Part shown: in pieces, positions 8,988 through 17,064 of the stretch
Position numbering within the stretch: the first letter of the stretch is position 1
Layout: each line of letters begins with the position of its first letter
Origin: Verrucomicrobiota bacterium
Lineage (GTDB): Bacteria; Verrucomicrobiota; Verrucomicrobiia; Limisphaerales; JACRJZ01
Assembly: GCA_016219875.1 (NCBI GenBank)
Contig: JACRJZ010000155.1
Location: 1-64,000 of the forward strand
Direction: 5' to 3'
DNA length: 64,000 bases
Position numbers and translations under genes: made by a program
Notes under the pieces: model-generated
Databases searched by the model: none
Seen by the model: only the letters and a program-made list of their open reading frames with translations
What the model was told of the DNA's origin: nothing

Positions 8988-9172
8988 GGGAACTAGAGTA
9001 CGGAAGCGTGCGGGCCAGTCAGCGACCTCAGGCAAAGCCGGAGGCTTACCCTTTGAGTCAAAGTGGGCCTTCCAATCCGGCTTCCGTTCCGGTGGCGTCG
9101 TCGTGCGCGTCTGCGTTCGCGGCTTTTTCGTGTATTTCGAGTGTTTCGTGGTTGCGCAGGCTTGTCCGCTCG

Positions 9173-10312
9173 TCAATCCAGCGTCTGCCGGTAGCGTTTG
9201 ATGCCGATGCTCAGGGCGATGACCATGAACAGCGCGATGGGCCACAGTTCCGGCGCGATGTCCCGCGGGCCGTTTCCCTTGAGCAAAATGCCGCGCACGA
9301 TGCGGAGAAAGTGCGTCAGCGGAAGGACTTCACCGATGGCCTGCGCCCAGGTCGGCATCCCGCGAAAGGGGAACATGAAGCCGGAGAGCAGAATGTTTGG
9401 CAGGAAGTAGAAGAACGCCATCTGGACGGCTTGAAGCTGGTTGCGCGCGAGCGTCGAAAAGGTGATCCCCATCGCCAGGTTGGCCCCGATGAAGGCGAGC
9501 ACCACGCCGTAGAGCAGGAGGACGCTGCCCACCATCGGCACGTCGAAGAGGAACTTAGCCGCCAGCAGAATCAAACTCACCTGCACGTAGCCGACCATGA
9601 TGTAGGGAATGAGCTTGCCGATCATGACTTCGCCCGGACGGACGGGAGTGGAGAGGAGATTCTCCATCGTGCCGCGCTCGCGCTCGCGCGTGATGGCCAG
9701 GGCGGTTATGATGACCATCGTCATCGTGAGCACCACGCCGAGCAGGCCGGGCACGACGTTGTACTGGGTGATGATGTCCGGGTTGTAATGGCGGTGAATG
9801 CGCAGTTCGACCGGACCCGGTGTGGCGCGCAGCCGGCGCAACGGACCTTTGAGGTCGCGGTTGAAAACGTTCACGACCAGCGCGTCCAAGGCCGACAGCG
9901 CGTAGCTCGTGGCCGCCGGATCGCTGGCGTCCGCTTCAAGCAACAGGCTGGGCCGTTCGCCGCGCAGAAGCTTGCGCGAGAAGTCTTCCGGGACGTGGAG
10001 GACGAATTGCACGTCGCCTTGCTTGAGCAGGGAGCGAACTTCCGTCTCGCTCTCCGCCACACGCACGAGGGCGAAGTAGTCGCTGTTGCGCAACGACCAG
10101 AGCAGCGTGCGCGCGAAGACGCTGTTGTCCGCCGACAGCACCGCCGTGGGCAGATGCTTCGGGTTCATGTTGATCGCGAAGCCAAAGAGAATGAGCTGCA
10201 GCAGCGGGATGCCCACCATCATGCCGAACGTCAGCCGGTCGCGCCGCATCTGGATGAACTCCTTCACTACGATGGCCCAGAAGCGGCGAAAGTTGAACGT
10301 GTGGCGGAGCAT
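9173..10312 (-). CDS. ABC-2 type transporter permease
   Basis: The 379-residue inner-membrane protein has the layout of YbhS/YbhR/YhhJ-type exporters: an N-terminal membrane segment at about 27-47 after a KEFIQMRRDRLTF stretch, a long periplasmic domain to about 175, then five hydrophobic segments to the C-terminus (for example GLLGVVLTMTMVIITALA and SILLAAKFLF). The sequence ERERGTMENLLSTPVRP is the hallmark coupling-helix region of ABC-2 permeases. It follows the ATPase and HlyD genes on the same strand and should form the export channel with them. Only one permease is present, so it probably works as a homodimer, unlike the two-permease E. coli operon. Confidence 0.9.
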   Translation of the reverse strand: MLRHTFNFRRFWAIVVKEFIQMRRDRLTFGMMVGIPLLQLILFGFAINMNPKHLPTAVLSADNSVFARTLLWSLRNSDYFALVRVAESETEVRSLLKQGDVQFVLHVPEDFSRKLLRGERPSLLLEADASDPAATSYALSALDALVVNVFNRDLKGPLRRLRATPGPVELRIHRHYNPDIITQYNVVPGLLGVVLTMTMVIITALAITRERERGTMENLLSTPVRPGEVMIGKLIPYIMVGYVQVSLILLAAKFLFDVPMVGSVLLLYGVVLAFIGANLAMGITFSTLARNQLQAVQMAFFYFLPNILLSGFMFPFRGMPTWAQAIGEVLPLTHFLRIVRGILLKGNGPRDIAPELWPIALFMVIALSIGIKRYRQTLD

Positions 10313-10322
10313 GTCAGGAAGG

Positions 10323-10434
10323 TGAAGCGTTGAAGGGTTGAAGGGTTAAAGAGGTGAAGAGGTTGCAGCATTGGGCTGCGGCCATCCCGTGAAGTCTCTT
10401 CAACTCTTCAACCCTTAAACTCTTCAACCCTTCA
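10323..10434. repeat. iterated TTGAAGGG/CCCTTCAA spacer palindrome
   Basis: The left half repeats GTTGAAGGG units (10328-10346) and the right half repeats CTTCAACCC units (10398-10434), so the 110-base spacer can fold on itself. It separates the permease start from the ATPase stop and overlaps that stop. It may be a processing or attenuation hairpin or simply a mobile low-complexity repeat. Confidence 0.6.
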
Positions 10435-11355
10435 ACCATAGTTGTCCTTCGCCGTTTCCATCAGACTGATAAAGACGTGTTCCAGCCCGGACTCGACCTG
10501 TTGCCAACGGTGTTCGCCGGCCATCCACGGGCTGAGGCTGGCCTTCAGTTGGGCGGCGTCGCGGCCACTGACATGGAGCGTGGTGCCGAACGCGACCACT
10601 TGCTCCACTCCCGGCAAGCCACGGAGTTTCTCGGCCAGTTCGGGCAGGCCGGGACCGCTCACTTCCCACGTCGTCAAGCCGGCGCTGCCGATCACTTCGT
10701 CCACCGTGCCGCGCGCCAGCAAATTGCCGTAAGCAATGTAGGCCAAGCTGTGGCAACGCTCGGCCTCGTCCATGTAGTGCGTGGTGATGAGCACCGTCAG
10801 ACCGCGCGCGGCGAGACGGTGAATCTCTTCCCAGAAATCACGCCGCGCCTTGGGATCGACGCCGGCCGTCGGCTCGTCAAGGAGAAGCAACTCCGGCTCG
10901 TGGATCATGCAGGCGGCGAGGGCGAGGCGCTGCTTCCAGCCGCCGGAGAGCTGGCCGGCCAGTTGTTTGCGCCGCGCGGTCATGCCGAGCGATTCCAGCC
11001 CTTTCTCAACCACTGCCCGGCGATTCGGCAGGCCATAGACGCGCGCCACGAAGTCCAAATTTTCCTCCAGGCTGAGGTCTTCGTAGAAGCTGAACCGCTG
11101 CGTCATGTAGCCAACGTGTTTCTTGATCTCGGCGGATTGCGTGAGGATGTCAAAGCCCAGGCAAGTGCCGCTGCCGCCATCGGGCCGGAGCAAACCGCAG
11201 AGCATCCGCAGGAACGTCGTCTTGCCGCTGCCGTTCGGGCCAAGGAAGCCGTAGATCTCCCCGCGCCGGACCTGCATGGCGATGTCGTTGACCACCGTGC
11301 GACCGCTGAATCGCTTGGTGATGCCCCGCACGTCGATGACAAGGTCGCCGTTCAT
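10432..11355 (-). CDS. ABC transporter ATP-binding protein
   Basis: The 307-residue cytoplasmic ATPase shows a full nucleotide-binding set: Walker A GPNGSGKT at 39-46, signature LSGGW at 136-140, Walker B LLLLDE at about 156-161 and the switch His in TTHYMDEAE at 193. It belongs to the drug/Na+ exporter ATPases (YbhF/CcmA type) that work with ABC-2 permeases. The C-terminal 80 residues form the usual extra domain. I start at the ATG at 11355, because the longer open frame begins inside the ATTGGTCATTGG spacer repeat, whose translation (WSLLGHWSLDIGH) is clearly not protein. It is second in the hlyD-ATPase-permease operon. Confidence 0.93.
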   Translation of the reverse strand: MNGDLVIDVRGITKRFSGRTVVNDIAMQVRRGEIYGFLGPNGSGKTTFLRMLCGLLRPDGGSGTCLGFDILTQSAEIKKHVGYMTQRFSFYEDLSLEENLDFVARVYGLPNRRAVVEKGLESLGMTARRKQLAGQLSGGWKQRLALAACMIHEPELLLLDEPTAGVDPKARRDFWEEIHRLAARGLTVLITTHYMDEAERCHSLAYIAYGNLLARGTVDEVIGSAGLTTWEVSGPGLPELAEKLRGLPGVEQVVAFGTTLHVSGRDAAQLKASLSPWMAGEHRWQQVESGLEHVFISLMETAKDNYG

Positions 11356-11381
11356 GAAAGCAGCGATGTGCGAGAAAAGAG

Positions 11382-11519
11382 AATGACCAATGTCCAATGA
11401 CCAATGACCAAGTAATGACCAAGCCCCAATGACCAACCGCGCGGAACGCGCGCCGTTCGCATTTGGCTATTGGTCATTGGGAATTCTTTGAGCATTGGAC
11501 ATTGGTCATTGGTCATTCG
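11382..11519. repeat. iterated ATTGGTCATTGG spacer palindrome
   Basis: The left side carries CCAATGACCAATGACCAA units (11385-11440) and the right side carries the complementary TTGGTCATTGG units (11465-11518). The two arms form a long imperfect inverted repeat between the HlyD and ATPase genes. It is built like the TTGAAGGG spacer one gene downstream, but with a different unit. Confidence 0.65.
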
Positions 11520-11525
11520 CCCCGG

Positions 11526-12527
11526 TCATTGCGAGAGCCTCACGTCCACCGGCTGGCCCGGCTTCAGGTTGCGCGCCTCGTCTGCGGCGAACACCGCCTC
11601 AATCATGAAGACCAGCTTCGCGCGGTTCTCCATGCTGTAGATCACTGGCGGCGTGAACTCGGCTTGGGTGGAGATGTAGTTCACGGTGGCGCGCAGCGGC
11701 TGGGCCACGCCGTCGAGACTGACTGAAACCGCTGTGCCAGGCCGGATCGACGCCAGCCGCGCTTGCGGCACGAAGAAACGGACTTTGAGGTTGGCGGGCG
11801 GCAGCAGCGCGACGACCGGGGTGCCCGCCGGCACGAACTCGCCCGCCCGATAAAGCGTGTCGTGGACCCGGGCGTTGGTCGGAGAGGACTGGCTCTTCTG
11901 CGCCAGCGCCCAGGAAGCTCTTGTCAGTGCTGCCTGCGTCGCTTGCACGTCGGCTTCGGCGGCCTTGATTTCGTCCACCCGAGCGCCCAGCCGGGCGGTG
12001 TCGAGGTCGGCAGTCAGCGACAGCACCGACGCCTGGTCGGCATCGCGCCGGGCCTTGGCGGAGTCGAGTTCCGCCTCGGAGATGACCTTGGTTTCGCTGA
12101 GTTTCTTGCGCCGTTCCAGATCCAGTTCCGAGAGCTGCAAGTTGGCTTTCGCGCGGTCGAGTTGCGCCTTGATCGACTCGATTTCTGTCGGACGGCGGCC
12201 TTTGGTGAGGTTCTCCAGCCGAGCCTTCGCCTGGACCAGCCGCTGCTCCGCCTCGCGCGCGGCGGCGGCTTCGGCCTCGCGCTCGAGTTCAAAAAGCAAC
12301 TGACCAGCCTTCACGTCCAGGCCGCGGCTGACCGCGAGATTAGTCAGCGCGCCGGCCAGCGGCGAGGCCACATACACGAACTCGCCTTCAACGTAGCCCT
12401 GAAAGGCGTCCGAAGGGGCCTGGGAACAACCCGCCAGCAGCAGGCCAAGGAAGCACATCTCGGCGGCGGTCACCAGACCGCCGCTACACCGGAGCGTCAG
12501 GTTCGTGGCTGAAGTCATTGTGTTCAT
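11526..12527 (-). CDS. HlyD-family membrane fusion lipoprotein
   Basis: The 333-residue protein is the periplasmic adaptor of the efflux pump. A lipobox (LGLLLAGC, Cys about 32) follows a hydrophobic stretch, so it is probably lipid-anchored. The first biotinyl-lipoyl half (VYVASPLAGALTNLAV, then GLDVKAGQLLFEL) leads into a long alpha-hairpin rich in Ala, Glu and Lys (about 75-185), then the second lipoyl half and a beta-barrel (GTPVVALLPPANLKVRFFV). This order is typical of YbhG/EmrA-like adaptors. It heads the minus-strand operon and is divergent from the TetR gene. I favour the ATG at 12527, but a later ATG close to the lipobox is possible. Confidence 0.9.
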   Translation of the reverse strand: MNTMTSATNLTLRCSGGLVTAAEMCFLGLLLAGCSQAPSDAFQGYVEGEFVYVASPLAGALTNLAVSRGLDVKAGQLLFELEREAEAAAAREAEQRLVQAKARLENLTKGRRPTEIESIKAQLDRAKANLQLSELDLERRKKLSETKVISEAELDSAKARRDADQASVLSLTADLDTARLGARVDEIKAAEADVQATQAALTRASWALAQKSQSSPTNARVHDTLYRAGEFVPAGTPVVALLPPANLKVRFFVPQARLASIRPGTAVSVSLDGVAQPLRATVNYISTQAEFTPPVIYSMENRAKLVFMIEAVFAADEARNLKPGQPVDVRLSQ

Positions 12528-12579
12528 CGTCGGTTCGGGCCGGCACCGGCCCGGCGTGGAAGAAAAAACCAAATACCAG

Positions 12580-12591
12580 TTGACATGTCAA
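12580..12591. promoter_or_regulatory. candidate operator in the divergent efflux promoter
   Basis: TTGACATGTCAA is a perfect 12-bp palindrome lying between the divergent HlyD and TetR genes, and it supplies a TTGACA -35-like hexamer on both strands. Two direct CGTTTGAA copies follow at about 12596-12617. A TetR-family repressor bound here could block both promoters. Confidence 0.5.
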
Positions 12592-12630
12592 ACACTCGTT
12601 TGAAATATCCGTTTGAAGCGTGAGTTTGAG

Positions 12631-13299
12631 ATGGCTGGAAAATTGAAATCGAAACCCGGCGCGGCGCCGGCCGAGACCCGGCAGCTTCTGCTGGAAGCGG
12701 CCGGGGCGGTCTTTGCCGAGCACGGCTATTACGACACCACCGTGCGGCAGATTTGCCAGCGGGCCGGGGTCAATGTCGCCGCCATCAACTACCATTTTGG
12801 CGACAAACAGCGGCTCTACACGGAAGTGCTGCGCGACTGCCAAGCCAAGGCGCTGGCCAAGTACCCGCCCGATCTGGGCCTGGCGCCCGGGGCGCGTCCG
12901 GTGGAGCGGCTGCGCGCCTTCGTCCGGTCGTTTCTCTTCCGCATCTTCGACGCCGGCCCCACGGCCTACCACGGCAAGCTGTTGACGATGGAAATGATCA
13001 ACCCCACGCCCGCGCTCGACGCCATCGTCAACGAACGGTTCCGACCGATGGCGGAGCAGCTCTCGGCCATCCTGCGCGAACTGCTCGGCAAGGGTGCGTC
13101 GGCCGAGTTGGTGCGTCTGTGCGTCGGCAGCGTCGTCAGCCAGTGCGTCTTCTACCATCATTGCCGCCCGGCGATGTGCCGGCTGTATCCCGATTTGAAG
13201 TTCGGCCCCGCGGAGATCGAGCGACTTGCGGATCACATTACGCGGTTCTCGTTGGCTGGATTGAACGACGTGGCCAAAAGATACAAAGGGCGCCGCTGA
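12631..13299 (+). CDS. TetR-family regulator, CecR/YbiH-like
   Basis: The 222-residue protein starts with a TetR DNA-binding domain: ETRQLLLEAAGAVFAEHGY, a recognition-helix region TTVRQICQRAGVNVAAINYH and F-GDKQRLY (about 12-58). The C-terminal ligand domain resembles that of CecR (YbiH), which in E. coli controls the ybhGFSR efflux operon. The same neighbour set is present here: HlyD, ATPase and permease divergently transcribed and a TolC gene 57 bases downstream. It most likely represses both transcripts until a toxic compound binds. I chose the ATG at 12631; an in-frame TTG at 12613 is the alternative. Confidence 0.9.
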   Translation: MAGKLKSKPGAAPAETRQLLLEAAGAVFAEHGYYDTTVRQICQRAGVNVAAINYHFGDKQRLYTEVLRDCQAKALAKYPPDLGLAPGARPVERLRAFVRSFLFRIFDAGPTAYHGKLLTMEMINPTPALDAIVNERFRPMAEQLSAILRELLGKGASAELVRLCVGSVVSQCVFYHHCRPAMCRLYPDLKFGPAEIERLADHITRFSLAGLNDVAKRYKGRR

Positions 13300-13356
13300 C
13301 CAGAGACAAATTCCGTTCCGACTGACCCACCCCTCCCCTACCCTCCCAATCGATTT

Positions 13357-14763
13357 ATGATGACGAATCGCATTCAACCCAACTATGCGCTGGCTGCGCT
13401 GAGCGTCACGCTGGCGATGACCGGCATGGCCGGTGCAAGCCCTGCCGCCGACACCAACCCGCCTCCTGCGCTGCAGCCCGCCGCCACGAACAGCCATCCG
13501 GTCTTGCCGAGCCGGCCGCTGGCGCTGGCCGAGTGCCTCGACATCGCCTTGCAGCAGAACGCGAACATCCAAAAAAGCAAGAGCGACATCGAGGCCGCCT
13601 ACGGCGTGGTCATCCAGACCCGCGCCATTGCGCTGCCCAAGCTGCAAGGCACCGGCAACTACCAATACAACGATCAGATCGAGACGCTGCCCTTCAGCTT
13701 TCCGGGGAGTTCCGTGAACAGCTTCACTAAGGTTCATTCCTGGAATGCCGGCTTGCGCATCGTGCAGTCCCTCTATGAAGGCGGGCGCGTCAAGTCCGCG
13801 CTGCACACCGCCCGGCTGACCAAGGAGCAGGCCTTGCTCCAGCACCAGACCGTGGTGATGGACACCGTGCTCGCAGTGCGCGTGGCCTTTTACGACGTGC
13901 TGATGTCGGAGCAGCAGATCGTGGTGCAGGAGGCCTCGGTCAAACTGCTTCAGAAGGAACTCGACGACACCACCCGCCGCTACAACGCCGGCACCGTGCC
14001 GCGCTTCAACGTGCTGCGCTCGGAAGTGGAACTGGCCAACGCCAAGCCGAAGCTCTTTCACGCCAAGAACGCCTATCGCATCGCGAAGAACAACCTCGCG
14101 CTCGCGCTCGGCTATCGCGTGCCGCCCACGGTGTGGGAAGACATTCCGCTGCAGCTTGCCGGCAAGCTGGACGCCGAGCCGTTCCAAGTGGAACTGCCGA
14201 TCGCGCTGGCCGACGCGCTGGAGAAGCGCCCCGAACTGGCCCAACTCCGCAAGGCCGAGCGGCTGCGCTGGGAAGCCGTCAAGACCGCCAAGAGCGGTTA
14301 CCTGCCCAGCGTGCAACTCTTCGGCGGCTATGGCTGGCGGAATTCCACGTTCCAACAGGAGTACCTCATCAACGACGTGGCCGGTTGGAACGCCGGAGCG
14401 CAGGTGACGTGGAACTTCTTCGACGGCCAGTTGACCAAAGGCAAAGTGCGCGAAGCCGAGGCCCTGCTGGCGAAGTCGAAGACCGAGATCGAAGACAAGA
14501 CCCGCCAGGTCGAACTCGACGTGCGCACGGCTTACTCCAGTTTCGTCGAAGCGCAGGAAGTGCTCGAGTCGCAGAAGAAAGTCGTGGAGCAAGCGGAGGA
14601 AGCCTTGCGCTTGGCGATGGCCCGCGAAGACGCCGGCGCCGGCACCCAGCTTGACACGCTCAACGCCCAGACGGCGCTCACGCAGGCCCGCACCACCCAG
14701 ATCCAGGCGCTGCATGATTACGCGGTGGCCCGCGCCCGGCTGGAGCGGGCGATGGGCAAGTGA
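13357..14763 (+). CDS. TolC-family outer-membrane efflux protein
   Basis: The 468-residue protein has a signal peptide ending near GASPAAD and two copies of the outer-membrane-efflux repeat. The first begins with LALAECLDIALQQNANIQ (about 52), the second with LADALEKRPELAQLRKAER (about 287). Long heptad-rich helices (for example ARTTQIQALHDYAVARARLE at the end) build the periplasmic tunnel. It would form the trimeric exit duct for the HlyD/ABC pump encoded divergently. Its place next to the CecR-like regulator suggests co-control. There are two adjacent ATGs at 13357 and 13360, and neither has a clear ribosome binding site. Confidence 0.93.
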   Translation: MMTNRIQPNYALAALSVTLAMTGMAGASPAADTNPPPALQPAATNSHPVLPSRPLALAECLDIALQQNANIQKSKSDIEAAYGVVIQTRAIALPKLQGTGNYQYNDQIETLPFSFPGSSVNSFTKVHSWNAGLRIVQSLYEGGRVKSALHTARLTKEQALLQHQTVVMDTVLAVRVAFYDVLMSEQQIVVQEASVKLLQKELDDTTRRYNAGTVPRFNVLRSEVELANAKPKLFHAKNAYRIAKNNLALALGYRVPPTVWEDIPLQLAGKLDAEPFQVELPIALADALEKRPELAQLRKAERLRWEAVKTAKSGYLPSVQLFGGYGWRNSTFQQEYLINDVAGWNAGAQVTWNFFDGQLTKGKVREAEALLAKSKTEIEDKTRQVELDVRTAYSSFVEAQEVLESQKKVVEQAEEALRLAMAREDAGAGTQLDTLNAQTALTQARTTQIQALHDYAVARARLERAMGK

Positions 14764-14813
14764 TCGGTCCGCTCCGGCACTTCACCCATCGCCAGCCCCA
14801 ACGAAAACCGCAG

Positions 14814-14996
14814 GGCTGCATCAAGCTCCCGCGCGGCGCACTTGGTAGCGCAGGTTTTCTAACCTGCCGTATCGCCGACTTCCAGTCGGCAGGGCACCGA
14901 CAGTCCCAGCCTGTTTGCTTGTTCCAGCGTCCGCCGGTTGGAAAACCGGCGCTACGTCCTCACCGGACGGGGAGCTTGATGCAGCCCCGGCGGAAA
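14814..14996. repeat. MITE-like element, GGCTGCATCAAGCTCC ends
   Basis: Perfect 16-bp terminal inverted repeats (GGCTGCATCAAGCTCC at 14814-14829 and its complement at 14981-14996) enclose nested hairpins. One is GTAGCGCAGGTTTTCTAACC near 14846, and the other contains GCCGGTTGGAAAACCGGCGC near 14932. A second full copy with the same ends is at 59620-59816. There is no coding capacity, so it would need a transposase in trans. Confidence 0.75.
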
Positions 14997-15109
14997 CCGC
15001 GGGCCGGCAACTTCAAGCCGGCAACTTCAAGATTGCGCCCGCGCGGCCCCGTCCGCATAGTCCCGCGCGATTTCAGAAACTTGAAGCGAACAACACTGAC
15101 TCTTTAGCC

Positions 15110-16234
15110 ATGACTGATCCGAAAGTTCTCCGCCAACAAACGGCGGCCAAGCTCCACGCCGCCGCCTCCAAGCCCGCCAAGATCAGCGCCTTCATCGGCC
15201 TGGACGGGTTCGTCGATGAAATTCTCCATGTCGTGGACAAGCGCGAGAGCGCCGAGAAGTACACCCGCCTGGGCCAGATGGACGATTGGGGCAAGCGCAT
15301 CTGCGCCGCCGCCGGCAAGAGCACGAACATCGAATTGGTCAGCCAGATGACCAAACTCGGCGGCAACGGCCCGATCATGGCCAACGCCATGTCCGCCTTT
15401 GGCGTGAAGGTCAGCTACCTCGGCATTCTCGGCTATCCGAACCTCCACCCCGTTTTCGCGGACTTCGCCAAGCGGGCTGAAGTCGTCTCCATCGCCGAGC
15501 CGGGCTACACGGACGCGGTAGAGTTCGAGGACGGCAAGGTCATGCTCGGCAAGCACCAATCGCTCCGCCAGATGAACTGGGCCAACATCAAGGCCCGCTA
15601 CGGCCAGGACAAGTTCACGGCTAAAGTCGCCGGCTCGGACTTCGTTGGCTTCGTCAACTGGACGATGCTGACCTACATGAACGGCATCTGGGAGGCGATC
15701 CTCAAGGAAGTCTGCCCGAAGCTCAAAGGCCCGCGGAAGAAACTCTTCATCGACCTTGCCGACCCGGAGAAGCGCACCAAGGCCGACATCCTCAAGGCGC
15801 TCAAACTCATCACCGCTTTCGAGAAGCACTTCGACGTGGTCTTCGGCTTGAACCAAAAAGAGGCGGCCGAAATCGGCACGGTGCTCGGACTCAGCACCGC
15901 CAACCAGACCGAAGCCGGGCTGAGCCAGCTCGGCCAGGAAATCCTCCAGCGCGTTCCGGTGAACACGCTCGTGATCCATCCGACCGCGTTCGCGCTTTCC
16001 GTGGACCAGAACGGCGTGAACCTCGTTCAGGGGCCGTTCACCGCGAAGCCGCTCATTACCACCGGCGCGGGCGATCATTTCAACGCCGGCTTCTGCATGG
16101 GCCGTCTCCTCGGCCTTAACAACGAAGAGAGCCTGCTTGCCGGAGTGGCCACGAGCGGCTTCTACGTCCGCACGGCGAAGAGTCCGTCCGTGAAGGACAT
16201 CGCGGGCCTGATGAAGAAGTGGCCGGCGAAGTGA
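15110..16234 (+). CDS. PfkB-family carbohydrate kinase
   Basis: The 374-residue cytoplasmic enzyme transfers phosphate from ATP to a sugar or nucleoside. PfkB signature 1 is seen as KLGGNGPIMANAMSAFG (about 83-99) and signature 2 as TTGAGDHFNAGF (about 316-327), where the Asp of GAGD is the catalytic base. The substrate cannot be told from the sequence; the N-terminal lid region has GLDGFVDEILHVVDK, unlike ribokinase or fructokinase. The start is the ATG at 15110, since the longer frame comes from the MITE and spacer. There is no operon partner: def follows after 79 bases of iterated repeat. Confidence 0.88.
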   Translation: MTDPKVLRQQTAAKLHAAASKPAKISAFIGLDGFVDEILHVVDKRESAEKYTRLGQMDDWGKRICAAAGKSTNIELVSQMTKLGGNGPIMANAMSAFGVKVSYLGILGYPNLHPVFADFAKRAEVVSIAEPGYTDAVEFEDGKVMLGKHQSLRQMNWANIKARYGQDKFTAKVAGSDFVGFVNWTMLTYMNGIWEAILKEVCPKLKGPRKKLFIDLADPEKRTKADILKALKLITAFEKHFDVVFGLNQKEAAEIGTVLGLSTANQTEAGLSQLGQEILQRVPVNTLVIHPTAFALSVDQNGVNLVQGPFTAKPLITTGAGDHFNAGFCMGRLLGLNNEESLLAGVATSGFYVRTAKSPSVKDIAGLMKKWPAK

Positions 16235-16236
16235 AG

Positions 16237-16312
16237 AAGTTCAAGGTTCAAAGTTCAACGTTCAAGGTTCTCCCGACGACAACCTGCAACCTGCAACTTT
16301 CAACCTGCAACC
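16237..16312. repeat. iterated TTCAAGG / CTGCAACC spacer
   Basis: The left half is made of GTTCAAGGTTCAAAGTTCAA-like units and the right half of CTGCAACCTGCAACTTTCAA-like units. This is the same style of low-complexity spacer as at 10323 and 11382, here between the PfkB kinase gene and def. Confidence 0.5.
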
Positions 16313-16313
16313 G

Positions 16314-16886
16314 ATGCTCCTCCCCATCGTCAAGTACGGCCACCCGGCCCTCCGCCAGAAGGGCACGCGGATCGAGCGCATCACGCCGGAGATCGAGACG
16401 CTCATCCGCGACATGATCGACACCATGCACGACGCTCACGGAGTCGGCCTGGCGGCGCAGCAGGTCGCGCAGGCGCTGCAACTCACCGTGCTCGATGTGC
16501 GCGAGGTGACGGATCGCCCCTCGACGCTCGAACTCGACGGCCAGCCCGCGGACGTGGACACCTTCATGCCACTGGTCCTCGTCAACCCGGAGTTCAAGCC
16601 GGTGGGCGCGCCGGTGACCGGGCCGGAAGGCTGTCTGAGCTTCCCGGAGCTGTACGCGGACATCACCCGCCCAGAATCCATCGACGTAACCGCGCAAAAC
16701 GAAAAGGGGCAGACGATTCAGTTCCGCTGCGGCGGCCTGCTGGCCAAAGCCATCCAGCACGAATGGGATCACCTCCAAGGCATCCTCTTCATCGACCGGA
16801 TGACGCTGGAGACGAAAAACAAACTGAAGCCGGAACTCGACGAACTGATGGCGGAGACACGGGCGGAACTGCAAAAGAAGAAGTAG
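16314..16886 (+). CDS. def: peptide deformylase
   Basis: The 190-residue metalloenzyme removes the formyl group from N-terminal formyl-Met of new proteins. All three family motifs are present: GVGLAAQQ at about 43-50, EGCLS at about 105-109 (Cys is a metal ligand) and HEWDH at about 149-153 (two His ligands and the catalytic Glu). Its length is normal for a type I/II enzyme. It stands alone, without the fmt gene often found next to it. An insert around residues 68-82 (DRPSTLELDGQPADVD) carries extra residues between motifs I and II. Confidence 0.95.
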   Translation: MLLPIVKYGHPALRQKGTRIERITPEIETLIRDMIDTMHDAHGVGLAAQQVAQALQLTVLDVREVTDRPSTLELDGQPADVDTFMPLVLVNPEFKPVGAPVTGPEGCLSFPELYADITRPESIDVTAQNEKGQTIQFRCGGLLAKAIQHEWDHLQGILFIDRMTLETKNKLKPELDELMAETRAELQKKK

Positions 16887-16901
16887 AGCCTCGGCGGCGG
16901 A

Positions 16902-16989
16902 GCGGCGTCTCGGCAGAGCGCCACCATTTCTATTTTCCTGGCTTTTGCCCTCTGCCTTGCAGTGCGGCGCTCTGCCGAGACGCCGCTAC
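16902..16989. repeat. palindromic element, GGCGTCTCGGCAGAGCGCC family
   Basis: GGCGTCTCGGCAGAGCGCC at 16904-16922 is the exact inverse of GGCGCTCTGCCGAGACGCC ending at 16983, and GCTACG...TTTTTGAAATC follows. A second full copy is at 58205-58280 and a half copy at 36879-36904. Confidence 0.75.
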
Positions 16990-17064
16990 GCATTTTTGAA
17001 ATCACCGCCCGCGCAACGGAATTTTGGGGCTGGTGTTGAAATCGCCAGCGACTATATTCAAGCC

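Noticed and set aside
9008..10333. 441-aa plus-strand frame opposite the ABC permease
   Set aside because: It is a His/Arg/Glu-rich shadow of the permease gene, which has clear ABC-2 motifs.
10432..11436. longer ATPase start at 11436
   Set aside because: The extra residues are a translation of the ATTGGTCATTGG repeat.
10323..11519. possible CRISPR array in the iterated spacers
   Set aside because: The repeats are 8-12 bases, run directly into each other and are inverted across the spacer; there are no unique spacers or cas genes.
12484..14715. 743-aa minus-strand frame opposite TetR and TolC
   Set aside because: It spans two well-supported plus-strand genes and has low-complexity composition.
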